Part shown: piece after piece, positions 7,346-12,240 of the stretch | Layout: each line of letters begins with the position of its first letter | Position numbering within the stretch: position 1 is the first letter of the stretch | Source: DATEPR01 sp036503065 | GTDB lineage: Bacteria; Actinomycetota; Actinomycetes; Mycobacteriales; Pseudonocardiaceae | Direction: 5' to 3' | DNA length: 12,240 nucleotides | Assembly (NCBI GenBank): GCA_036503065.1 | Contig: DASXXM010000363.1 | Span: 1 to 12,240 of the forward strand | Position numbers and translations under genes: made by a program | Notes under the pieces: generated by a model | What the model was told of the DNA's origin: nothing | Seen by the model: only the letters and a program-made list of their open reading frames with translations | Database searches by the model: none

Positions 7346-7416
7346 GGGCCGCTGTGTCATGGCCATTTGGCGCCGCGCAAAGGCGGCAGGACCCGCGCCC
7401 CATGACACAGCGGCCC
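7346..7416. repeat. 17-bp perfect inverted repeat with 37-nt loop, overlapping the hup terminator
   Basis: GGGCCGCTGTGTCATGG at 7346-7362 is the exact reverse complement of 7400-7416. The right arm shares bases with the left arm of the hairpin at 7406-7442. The two stems are therefore mutually exclusive pairings of the same segment. Confidence 0.75.
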
Positions 7417-7442
7417 GGTGCGAGTCGCACCGGGCCGCTGTG
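7406..7442 (-). terminator. Strong hairpin terminator downstream of hup
   Basis: A 37-nt perfect inverted repeat: 18-bp arms CACAGCGGCCCGGTGCGA (7406-7423) and its complement (7425-7442) around a single central base. It begins 15 bp after the hup stop on the minus strand. No U-run follows, as is common for actinobacterial GC-rich terminators. It separates hup from the co-oriented LLM gene. Confidence 0.75.
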
Positions 7443-7457
7443 GTTCGTACCTACCAC

Positions 7458-8075
7458 TTACTTCTTGCGAGTGGTCTTCTTCGCGGCCGGGGCCTTGGCC
7501 GTGGTGGCCTTGGGCGCCGCGGTGGTCTTCGCCGCGGTGGTCGCCTTCTTCGGTGCCGCTACCGGCTTCTTGGCGGCGGCGGCCTTGGGCGCGGCCGCCT
7601 TCGGCGCCGCCTTCGTGGCGGTGGTCGCCTTCGGTGCCGCGGCTGCCCTGGTCGTCCTGGTGGCGGCCGGCTTGGCGGCCGTCGTGCGGGCAGCCGTGGG
7701 ACGGGCCGTGGTGGCCGCGGCCGCGCGCGTGCGCGTCGCGGTCGTGGTGGTGGCCGCCTTGGCCGCGGTGGCCTTCGCGGCGGTCACGCGGGGCAGCTTC
7801 TTGGCCCCGCTGATGACCTCCTTGAAGTTCGTGCCGGCGCGGAACGCGGGCACGTTGGTCTTCTTGACCTTCACCGTTTCACCGGTGCGCGGGTTCCGCG
7901 CCGTACGGGCGGCCCGCGCGCGCTTCTCGAACACGCCGAAACCGGTGATGTTGACCTTCTCGCCGCCGTTGACGGTACGAACGATCACATCGACGAGACC
8001 GTCAACCGCGGTGGACGCGGTCTTCCTGTCGCCAAGGCGTTCCGAAAGCGCCTCAATGAGCTGGGCCTTGTTCAC
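7458..8075 (-). CDS. hup: HU-family DNA-binding protein with lysine/alanine-rich C-terminal tail
   Basis: A nucleoid-associated histone-like protein of 205 residues, the architecture of mycobacterial HupB and Streptomyces HupS. Residues 1 to about 92 are a standard HU domain: MNKAQLIEALSERLGD, TVNGGEKVNITGFGVFEKR, then the DNA-embracing arm ARTARNPRTGETVKVK and PAFRAGTNFKE. From about 98 to the end there is a degenerate tail of Ala, Thr, Lys and Arg with PKA, TTAAK and AAAPK-type units ending KKTTRKK. The tail resembles histone H1 and is expected to bind DNA or RNA and compact the chromosome. The GTG start at 8075 has GGAGGG seven bases upstream. It lies between leuD and the LLM gene, with a strong hairpin after its stop. 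The downstream hairpin and its own promoter suggest a monocistronic transcript. Confidence 0.95.
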   Translation of the reverse strand: MNKAQLIEALSERLGDRKTASTAVDGLVDVIVRTVNGGEKVNITGFGVFEKRARAARTARNPRTGETVKVKKTNVPAFRAGTNFKEVISGAKKLPRVTAAKATAAKAATTTTATRTRAAAATTARPTAARTTAAKPAATRTTRAAAAPKATTATKAAPKAAAPKAAAAKKPVAAPKKATTAAKTTAAPKATTAKAPAAKKTTRKK

Positions 8076-8106
8076 TGTTAGTCCCTCCAGAGACCACACT
8101 GACAAC

Positions 8107-8125
8107 TCGGCCCCCTTCGGGCCGA
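8107..8125 (-). promoter_or_regulatory. Hairpin in the hup 5' leader
   Basis: TCGGCCC (8107-8113) and GGGCCGA (8119-8125) form a 7-bp stem with a five-base loop, about 30-50 nt upstream of the hup start codon and outside its ribosome binding site. It could affect mRNA stability or expression, but could also be chance in GC-rich DNA. Confidence 0.35.
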
Positions 8126-8134
8126 CTGCACGCC

Positions 8135-8164
8135 AAGATAAGCCCATAGCAAGCCAAATGCCAT
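8135..8164 (-). promoter_or_regulatory. Candidate hup promoter
   Basis: On the minus strand ATGGCA (8164-8159) is followed 18 bp later by TATCTT (8140-8135), a moderate match to the sigma-70-type -35/-10 pair. It would start transcription near 8128, giving a leader of about 50 nt containing the hairpin at 8107-8125. Confidence 0.4.
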
Positions 8165-8262
8165 GCGCCACGCCCAATTTTTCGTTGTCGGGGGGAGATT
8201 CCCCTCCACCGAGGGACGATTCCGGCGGTTTCGCAGGCGCCGAACCGGCCACCGAAGGCGGT

Positions 8263-8295
8263 GCGGGATTCCCTGCGCCATGCATGGAATCCCGC
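8263..8295 (-). terminator. Inverted repeat just downstream of leuD
   Basis: GCGGGATTCC (8263-8272) and GGAATCCCGC (8286-8295) form a perfect 10-bp stem with a 13-nt loop, five bases after the leuD stop on the minus strand. The position fits a terminator of the leuCD operon. There is no U-run. Confidence 0.55.
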
Positions 8296-8299
8296 CCCA

Positions 8300-8902
8300 T
8301 CACCCGGTAGTGGCGAGTGGTACGGCCGGCTTCCAGACCGGCCGCAGTACCTCGAAGGCGTCGATGTCCGCCACGTTTCGCAAGGTCAGGCCGATGTCGT
8401 CCACTCCTTCGAGCAGCCGCCAACGCGTGTAATCGTCGATCGAGAAGGGACAGACGAAGTCCTTGGCACGTACCGTCTTGTCGGTGAGATCGACTGTCAC
8501 CTCGGTGCCCGGCTCGTTCTCCAGCAGCTTCCACAGCAACTCGATGTCGGACTGGTCACACTCGGCGGCCAGGAGGCCGCCTTTGCCCGAGTTGCCGCGG
8601 AAGATGTCGCCGAACCTGGCCGAGATCACCACCCGGAACCCGTAGTCCATCAGCGCCCAGACGGCGTGTTCGCGGGACGAGCCGGTGCCGAAGTCCGGTC
8701 CGGCGACCAGCACGCTGCCACCCGCGAACGGGGTCAGGTTCAGCACGAAGTGCTCGTCAGCGCGCCAGGCCGCGAACAGGCCGTCCTCGAAACCGGTGCG
8801 GGTGACCCGCTTCAGGTAGACGGCCGGGATGATCTGGTCGGTGTCCACGTTGGACCTGCGTAGCGGCACTCCGACGCCGGTGTGCGTGGTGAAGGCTTCC
8901 AT
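8300..8902 (-). CDS. leuD: 3-isopropylmalate dehydratase small subunit
   Basis: The swivel-domain subunit of isopropylmalate isomerase, which with LeuC converts 2-isopropylmalate to 3-isopropylmalate in leucine synthesis. The 200-residue protein is full length for the family. SNVDTDQIIPAVYLK (17-31) and VAGPDFGTGSSREHAVWAL (66-84) are the hallmark small-subunit motifs, followed by FGDIFRGNSGKGGLL with the substrate-specificity region. The ATG at 8902 is preceded by AGAGGA, which overlaps the end of leuC; only 14 bp separate the two genes, so they are co-transcribed and probably translationally linked. An inverted repeat follows the stop. Confidence 0.97.
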   Translation of the reverse strand: MEAFTTHTGVGVPLRRSNVDTDQIIPAVYLKRVTRTGFEDGLFAAWRADEHFVLNLTPFAGGSVLVAGPDFGTGSSREHAVWALMDYGFRVVISARFGDIFRGNSGKGGLLAAECDQSDIELLWKLLENEPGTEVTVDLTDKTVRAKDFVCPFSIDDYTRWRLLEGVDDIGLTLRNVADIDAFEVLRPVWKPAVPLATTG

Positions 8903-8916
8903 GGTCGAGTGTCCTC

Positions 8917-10323
8917 TCAGTCCAGCAGGTCTTCGGGCGAGGAGAGGGTGCCGCGCACCGCCGTCGCCGCCGCGACCAGCGGCGACACCAGGTGGGTGCG
9001 GCCGCCCTTGCCCTGGCGGCCCTCGAAGTTGCGGTTCGACGTGGACGCGCTGCGCTCGCCGGGCGCGAGCTGGTCAGGGTTCATACCAAGGCACATGGAG
9101 CAGCCCGCCGAGCGCCATTCCGCGCCCGCCGCGGTGAACACCGCGTCCAGGCCTTCGGTCTCGGCCTGCGCCTTGACCCGCATGGATCCCGGCACCACCA
9201 GCATCCGCACGCCGTTGGCCACGTGGTGGCCGCGCAACACGTCGGCGGCGGCCCGCAGGTCCTCGATCCGCCCGTTGGTACACGAGCCGAGGAACACCGT
9301 GTCCACCGAGATCTCGCGCAGCGGCAGGCCGGGCTTCAGGTCCATGTACGCCAGCGCCTTCTCGGCGGCGACCCGGTCGTTCTCGTTGACGATCCGCTCC
9401 GGGTCGGGCACGGTCGCCGACAACGGCAGGCCCTGCCCGGGATTGGTGCCCCAGGTGACGAACGGCGTCAGGCCGTCGGCGTCGAGGTCGACCTCGTGGT
9501 CGAACCGGGCGTCGTCGTCGGTGCGCAGCTCCCGCCAGGCGGCGACGGCGTCGTCCCAGGCTTTTCCGGTCGGCGCGTACGGCCTGCCCTTCAGGTATTC
9601 GAAGGTGACGTCGTCCGGCGCGATCATGCCGGCCCGCGCGCCTGCCTCGATCGTCATGTTGCACACCGTCATCCGGGCTTCCATGGACAGCGCCCGAATG
9701 GCCTCGCCCCGGTACTCGATGACATAACCCTGGCCGCCGCCGGTACCAATTTTCGCGATGAGCGCGAGAATGACGTCCTTGGCCGTGACACCGGGCCGCA
9801 ATCGCCCGGTCACGTTGACCGCCATGGTCCGGAACGGCCGCAGCGACAGCGTCTGCGTGGCCAGCACGTGCTCGACCTCGCTGGTGCCGATGCCGAATGC
9901 CATCGCGCCCAACGCCCCGTGCGTCGAGGTGTGGCTGTCGCCGCACACGATCGTCATGCCGGGTTGTGTGAGTCCCAGCTGTGGACCGATGACGTGCACG
10001 ATGCCCTGTTCGGTGTCGCCCATCGGAAAGAGGCGGACACCGAACTCGGCACAGTTGCGCCGCAGCGTTTCCACCTGTGTGCGCGACACCGGATCGGCGA
10101 TCGGCAGGTCGATGCCCGTGGTCGGCACGTTGTGGTCCTCGGTGGCCACCGTCAGGTCGGGACGGCGAACCGGCCTGCCCGCCTGCCGGAGGCCGTCGAA
10201 GGCCTGCGGGCTGGTCACTTCGTGGACGAGATGCAGGTCGATGTAGAGCAGGTCCGGCTCGGCCGTCCCGCCGGACCGTACGACGTGTTCGTTCCACACC
10301 TTCTCGGCAAGCGTGTGGCCCAT
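8917..10323 (-). CDS. leuC: 3-isopropylmalate dehydratase large subunit
   Basis: An aconitase-family [4Fe-4S] enzyme subunit that isomerises 2-isopropylmalate with LeuD in leucine synthesis. The 468-residue protein begins MGHTLAEKVWNEHVV and contains DLHLVHEVTSPQAF, TEDHNVPT, VCGDSHTSTHGALGAMAFG and IGTSEVEHVLATQTL. Three cysteines that bind the cluster are present: C348 in FLGSCTNGR, and C408 and C411 in SAGCSMCLGMNPD. The C-terminus has ERSASTSNRNFEGRQGKGGRTHLVSP, split here only for quotation. The start is ATG 10323; the ribosome binding site is weak (GGGGTGA close to the ATG). It is divergent from ndgR across 93 bp containing inverted repeats, so repression by the adjacent IclR-type regulator is the likely control. 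Confidence 0.97.
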   Translation of the reverse strand: MGHTLAEKVWNEHVVRSGGTAEPDLLYIDLHLVHEVTSPQAFDGLRQAGRPVRRPDLTVATEDHNVPTTGIDLPIADPVSRTQVETLRRNCAEFGVRLFPMGDTEQGIVHVIGPQLGLTQPGMTIVCGDSHTSTHGALGAMAFGIGTSEVEHVLATQTLSLRPFRTMAVNVTGRLRPGVTAKDVILALIAKIGTGGGQGYVIEYRGEAIRALSMEARMTVCNMTIEAGARAGMIAPDDVTFEYLKGRPYAPTGKAWDDAVAAWRELRTDDDARFDHEVDLDADGLTPFVTWGTNPGQGLPLSATVPDPERIVNENDRVAAEKALAYMDLKPGLPLREISVDTVFLGSCTNGRIEDLRAAADVLRGHHVANGVRMLVVPGSMRVKAQAETEGLDAVFTAAGAEWRSAGCSMCLGMNPDQLAPGERSASTSNRNFEGRQGKGGRTHLVSPLVAAATAVRGTLSSPEDLLD

Positions 10324-10346
10324 CAGTCACCCCAACGAGGTTTCCG

Positions 10347-10398
10347 GTCGAGATCACGACCATGGCCCGATCTCGACATCTGGACTTCCCAGATCTCG
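10347..10398. promoter_or_regulatory. Candidate NdgR operator in the leuC-ndgR spacer
   Basis: GTCGAGATC (10347-10355) and GATCTCGAC (10369-10377) form a perfect 9-bp inverted repeat with a 13-nt spacer, arm starts 22 bp apart (about two helical turns). A third half-site GATCTCG lies at 10392-10398, inside the ndgR promoter. IclR-type regulators such as S. coelicolor NdgR and corynebacterial LtbR control the adjacent leuCD. Assigning this repeat to NdgR is inference from position. Confidence 0.55.
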
Positions 10399-10416
10399 GG
10401 AAGCTAGTATCGATAC
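10381..10416 (+). promoter_or_regulatory. ndgR promoter, leaderless, with an inverted repeat between -35 and -10
   Basis: TGGACT (10381-10386), an 18-bp spacer and TAGTAT (10405-10410) make a good sigma-70-type promoter. The -10 ends six bases before the GTG start, so the mRNA should begin at or next to the start codon. CTTCCC (10385-10390) and GGGAAG (10398-10403) form an inverted repeat in the spacer, suited to autorepression. Confidence 0.65.
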
Positions 10417-11118
10417 GTGGGACAGCATAGCGGGATCGGGGTCCTGGACAAGGCTGTGGCCGTGTTGCAGGCAATCGCGAAGGAGCCGTGCGGGCTCGCC
10501 GAACTGTGCAACCGAACGGGTTTGCCTCGGGCGACCGCACACCGACTGGCCGTGGGACTGGAGGTGCACCGCCTGCTGCGGCGCGGCTCCGACGGCCGCT
10601 GGCGCCCCGGCGCCGCTCTCGCCGAGTTGGCAGGCGGCGCAACAGATCCCCTGCTCGACGCGGCCAGCGCCGTACTACCGCGCCTCCGCGACATCACCGG
10701 TGAGAGCGTCCAGCTCTACCGGCGCGACGGCATGCAACGCGTCTGCATCCTGGCCGCCGAGCCGCCTAGTGGCCTCCGCGACACGGTCCCCGTCGGCAGC
10801 CGCCTTCCCATGACTGCCGGCTCCGGCGCCAAGGTCCTGGCGGCCTGGTCCGATCAAGCAACCCAGCGTGCCGTGCTGAGCGACGCCGTGTTCGGCGAGC
10901 GCACGCTGTTGGAAGTTCGGCGGCGTGGCTGGGCTCAGAGCGTCGCTGAGCGGGAACCGGGCGTAGCAAGCGTGTCCGCTCCGGTTCGGGACGGGTCTGG
11001 TCAGGTGGTGGCCGCTGTGTCGGTTTCCGGGCCGGTGGATCGGATGGGGCGCCGGCCGGGGGTCCGCTGGGCCGCCGACCTGTTGGCCGCCGCTGAGGCC
11101 CTCCAGTCCCGTCTGTAG
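10417..11118 (+). CDS. ndgR: IclR-family transcriptional regulator of leucine/amino-acid metabolism
   Basis: The 233-residue protein has the IclR architecture. An N-terminal winged helix-turn-helix starts SGIGVLDKAVAVLQAI, with a recognition-helix region CGLAELCNRTGLPRATAHRL (25-44). The C-terminal effector domain follows, with SGLRDTVPVGSRLPMTAGSG (118-137), AKVLAAW, RRRGWAQSVAEREPGVASVS and SAPVRDGSGQVVAAVSVSGP. Divergent position next to leuCD is the conserved setting of NdgR (Streptomyces), LtbR (Corynebacterium) and Rv2989, which regulate leucine and related amino-acid pathways. The GTG start at 10417 is probably leaderless. It is likely autoregulated through repeats in its own promoter. 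A 13-bp-stem hairpin lies 65 bp after the stop. The effector ligand cannot be read from sequence. Confidence 0.92.
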   Translation: MGQHSGIGVLDKAVAVLQAIAKEPCGLAELCNRTGLPRATAHRLAVGLEVHRLLRRGSDGRWRPGAALAELAGGATDPLLDAASAVLPRLRDITGESVQLYRRDGMQRVCILAAEPPSGLRDTVPVGSRLPMTAGSGAKVLAAWSDQATQRAVLSDAVFGERTLLEVRRRGWAQSVAEREPGVASVSAPVRDGSGQVVAAVSVSGPVDRMGRRPGVRWAADLLAAAEALQSRL

Positions 11119-11182
11119 CGCTCGGGTTTCTGTCCTGCTGGTGGTTTGACGCGAGGATTCAGCGGGGTGTTTGGCTGGTCCC

Positions 11183-11212
11183 GGATCGGGGCGATCTGCA
11201 TCGCCCCGATCC
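11183..11212 (+). terminator. Hairpin terminator downstream of ndgR
   Basis: GGATCGGGGCGAT (11183-11195) pairs perfectly with 11200-11212 around a CTGC tetraloop, a 13-bp stem. It lies 65 bp after the ndgR stop. A C-run follows in place of a T-run. Confidence 0.65.
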
Positions 11213-11225
11213 CCCCAGTGTGGCT

Positions 11226-11312
11226 ACGGTTGGTGGTGCCGCGTCAAGGGCGCTCCTTCGTCGCGTCGCTTCGCGATGGCTGCGCCACCCTTGACCCGAC
11301 ACCACCAACCGT
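11226..11312. repeat. 87-bp imperfect inverted repeat
   Basis: The 25-nt arms 11226-11250 and 11288-11312 are reverse complements except at two positions; each contains GGTTGGTGGTG and TCAAGGG or the complement. The 37-nt interior contains a smaller TCGCG/CGCGA pairing, so the single strand would fold into a long compound stem. It is too short for a gene and carries no transposase. It resembles dispersed palindromic elements common between actinomycete genes. Confidence 0.75.
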
Positions 11313-11392
11313 GCAAGAGCTGGGGATCAGGGTGAGGCAGAAGGACTGGACAAGCCAGGCACGCCGGCAGCCGTGGCCTGCCCACATCGCGG

Positions 11393-11515
11393 CGCACGAT
11401 TCAAGTGCGTACGCCTGTTCGCCCGGCGGCTCACGTCTAGCTGAGCAGAGTCCAGGACGCACGATTCAAGTGCGTACGCCCGTTCGCCCGGCGGCTCACG
11501 CCTGGCTGAGCAGAG
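11393..11515. repeat. Two tandem copies of a 58-bp repeat, period 65 bp
   Basis: Copies at 11393-11450 and 11458-11515 differ at three positions, all C/T or A/G. They begin CGCACGATTCAAGTGCGTAC and end GCTGAGCAGAG, with a seven-base linker. Each copy contains the palindrome GCGTACGC and a CGCAC-N7-GTGCG stem-loop. With only two copies and no cas genes it is not a CRISPR array. Confidence 0.8.
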
Positions 11516-11668
11516 AGTTCAGAACACGCAGGACTGCGGTCTGCAACCGATCGTCCAGCGGCTCACGCTCGTTCGGAGAGGCCTTCGCGGCGCCATGACC
11601 GAGCCTGGGGTGTTTGCCCCGTTCATCCAAAAGCCCCGTGGACAAGCCAATCAGCCTGGGGGGTCCGG

Positions 11669-11713
11669 GGGGCGAAGCCCCGCCGGCCGGGGGTCTGGGG
11701 GCTTGGCCCCCAG
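11669..11713. terminator. G-rich double hairpin downstream of tRNA-Glu
   Basis: GGGGC-GAA-GCCCC (11669-11681) and CTGGGGGC-TTG-GCCCCCAG (11695-11713) are two compact perfect stem-loops about 60 bp past the 3' end of tRNA-Glu. They could end the minus-strand tRNA transcript. The surrounding GGGGGTC-type sequence resembles dispersed actinomycete intergenic repeats. Confidence 0.5.
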
Positions 11714-11773
11714 AAAGCACAGGCGAAGCAACCTCAGTTCGCGTTCTCCGCGAGCACAGGTCTGCCAGTTGAG

Positions 11774-11846
11774 TAGCCCCGACGGGATTTGAACCCGCGC
11801 TACCGCCTTGAGAGGGCGGCGTCCTAGGCCGCTAGACGACGGGGCC
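11774..11846 (-). tRNA. tRNA-Glu (anticodon CTC)
   Basis: A 73-nt cloverleaf on the minus strand. The acceptor GGCCCCG pairs with CGGGGCT (the first pair is G-U), the anticodon stem CCGCC/GGCGG closes the loop CTCTCAA with anticodon CTC, and the T arm is GCGGG-TTCAAAT-CCCGT. The discriminator is A and CCA is not encoded. It decodes GAG. It is 25 bp downstream of tRNA-Gln and presumably co-transcribed with it. Confidence 0.96.
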
Positions 11847-11871
11847 AAGCCTTGCTGAGTCTCTGGACTCG

Positions 11872-11943
11872 CTGGGGTACCAGGACTCGAACCTAGACTA
11901 GCTGAACCAGAATCAGCCGGGCTGCCAATTACCCCATACCCCA
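11872..11943 (-). tRNA. tRNA-Gln (anticodon CTG)
   Basis: A 72-nt cloverleaf on the minus strand. The acceptor TGGGGTA pairs with TACCCCA, the D stem is GGGT/GCCC, and the anticodon stem GCTGA/TCAGC closes the loop TTCTGGT with anticodon CTG. The T arm is CTAGG-TTCGAGT-CCTGG and the discriminator is G; CCA is not encoded. It decodes CAG. The U1-A72 first pair and G73 are typical of bacterial tRNA-Gln. It lies between gltX and tRNA-Glu on the same strand. Confidence 0.96.
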
Positions 11944-11976
11944 TCTGATCGGACAGGCCTCCCCGATCGCTGGTCG

Positions 11977-11982
11977 AGTGTA
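11977..11982 (-). promoter_or_regulatory. -10 element of the tRNA-Gln/tRNA-Glu promoter
   Basis: TACACT on the minus strand (11982-11977) is a good -10 box, 33 bp upstream of the mature 5' end of tRNA-Gln. The -35 region (TTGGGC, 18 bp further upstream) is only a partial match. Confidence 0.45.
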
Positions 11983-12006
11983 TCGGACTCCGAACGGGCC
12001 GCCCAA

Positions 12007-12022
12007 AGCGCTCGGGAGCGCT
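12007..12022 (-). terminator. Hairpin downstream of gltX
   Basis: AGCGCTC-GG-GAGCGCT at 12007-12022 is a 7-bp perfect stem that begins about 34 bp after the gltX stop on the minus strand and just before the tRNA promoter. It is short and lacks a U-run, so it is a tentative terminator. Confidence 0.4.
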
Positions 12023-12056
12023 CCTGCCGCCGTCATCCGCTACCTCACCGGCAACC

Positions 12057-12240
12057 TCAACCCGCCGCGGCACTCACAGCCGCAGCTGCTCTCCGGAGCC
12101 GAGCCATGCTGCGCTCTCGGCCTAGCAACTCCATCGACTCGAACAGTGGCGGCGAAACTGTGCGACCGGTGATCGCGACGCGCAGCGGCGCATACGCGTT
12201 GCGCGGCTTGAGCCCGAGCCCACCGATCAACGCCGCCTCG
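12057..12240 (-). CDS. gltX: Glutamyl-tRNA synthetase, C-terminal part
   Basis: Only the last 61 residues are in the window; the gene continues past the right edge. The reading EAALIGGLGLKPRNAYAPLR, then VAITGRTVSPPLFESMELLG and RERSMARLRRAAAA is the conserved end of bacterial GluRS (the PLRVAxTGxxVSPPLFESM motif of the anticodon-binding domain). GluRS attaches glutamate to tRNA-Glu and, in the many bacteria without GlnRS, also to tRNA-Gln for later amidation by GatCAB. The two cognate tRNA genes lie immediately downstream on the same strand. The stop is TGA at 12057-12059. The gene is in its mycobacterial syntenic position (Rv2992c). Confidence 0.93.
   Translation of the reverse strand, partial: EAALIGGLGLKPRNAYAPLRVAITGRTVSPPLFESMELLGRERSMARLRRAAAAVSAAAG

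Larger units (their letters stand above)
11119..11773. other. 655-bp non-coding, repeat-rich region between ndgR and the tRNA genes
   Basis: No credible gene is present. In order it holds a strong hairpin (11183-11212), an 87-bp imperfect inverted repeat (11226-11312), two tandem copies of a 58-bp sequence (11393-11515) and G-rich small hairpins (11669-11713). Open frames across it read through the repeats and have no family-like sequence. It may be a build-up of intergenic repeat elements between ndgR and the oppositely oriented tRNA operon. Confidence 0.75.

Noticed and set aside
7354..8310. A 318-residue plus-strand frame opposite hup
   Set aside because: Antisense of the Ala/Lys-rich HU tail gives Val/Ala/Gly runs; the minus-strand HU domain is unmistakable.
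11393..11515. CRISPR array
   Set aside because: Only two copies, a seven-base linker instead of a spacer, and no cas genes.
11146..11598. A 150-residue plus-strand frame in the repeat region
   Set aside because: It reads straight through the ndgR hairpin, the palindrome and both 58-bp repeats. The two repeat copies fall in different frames, so no protein repeat is preserved.
11595..11792. A 65-residue plus-strand frame ending in tRNA-Glu
   Set aside because: It is made of the G-rich repeat and overlaps a tRNA in antisense.

Overview
This window is high-GC actinobacterial chromosome. The synteny, the lysine/alanine-rich HU tail, leaderless GTG starts and non-CCA-encoding tRNAs suggest a filamentous actinomycete, most likely near Pseudonocardiaceae (Amycolatopsis/Saccharothrix/Lentzea-like); the family assignment is inference. 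The gene order gpsA - (plsC) - cofC/fbiD - ppk - mutT1 - hup - leuD - leuC - IclR regulator - gltX matches, from memory, the conserved Mycobacterium tuberculosis block Rv2982c-Rv2992c. This is therefore mainly a core housekeeping region, not an accessory island.

Left part (1-2289, all minus strand): the 5' end of a Cys/Met-metabolism PLP enzyme runs off the left edge. It is preceded by a 355-bp non-coding gap holding two DnaA-box-like 9-mers. Upstream of the gap is the plsC-gpsA pair with a 4-bp overlap, for phosphatidic acid and glycerol-3-phosphate supply. Middle (2427-6351, plus strand): cofC/fbiD (coenzyme F420), ppk (polyphosphate kinase) and mutT1 (Nudix plus histidine phosphatase). mutT1 ends tail to tail with an LLM-class, probably F420-dependent oxidoreductase on the minus strand; the two stop codons interlock in one TCATGA.

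Right-centre (7458-10323, minus strand): hup, encoding an HU protein with a histone-H1-like tail, then leuD and leuC (isopropylmalate isomerase). leuC is divergent from ndgR, an IclR-family regulator. The 93-bp divergent spacer holds a 9-bp inverted repeat, a further half-site and a clear leaderless ndgR promoter, fitting local control of leucine synthesis. A three-segment inverted-repeat structure lies downstream of hup.

Right end (11119-12240): about 655 bp of non-coding DNA follows ndgR. It is packed with repeats: a strong hairpin, an 87-bp imperfect inverted repeat, a 58-bp sequence repeated in tandem with a 65-bp period, and G-rich hairpins. Then come tRNA-Glu(CTC), tRNA-Gln(CTG) and the 3' end of gltX, all on the minus strand. 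In bacteria lacking GlnRS, GltX charges both tRNAs, so this cluster is functionally coherent.

I found no phage, insertion sequence, CRISPR array or toxin/defence system. The less explained material is regulatory and repetitive: the leuC-ndgR spacer, the hup downstream structure, the repeat island next to the tRNAs and the DnaA-like boxes.
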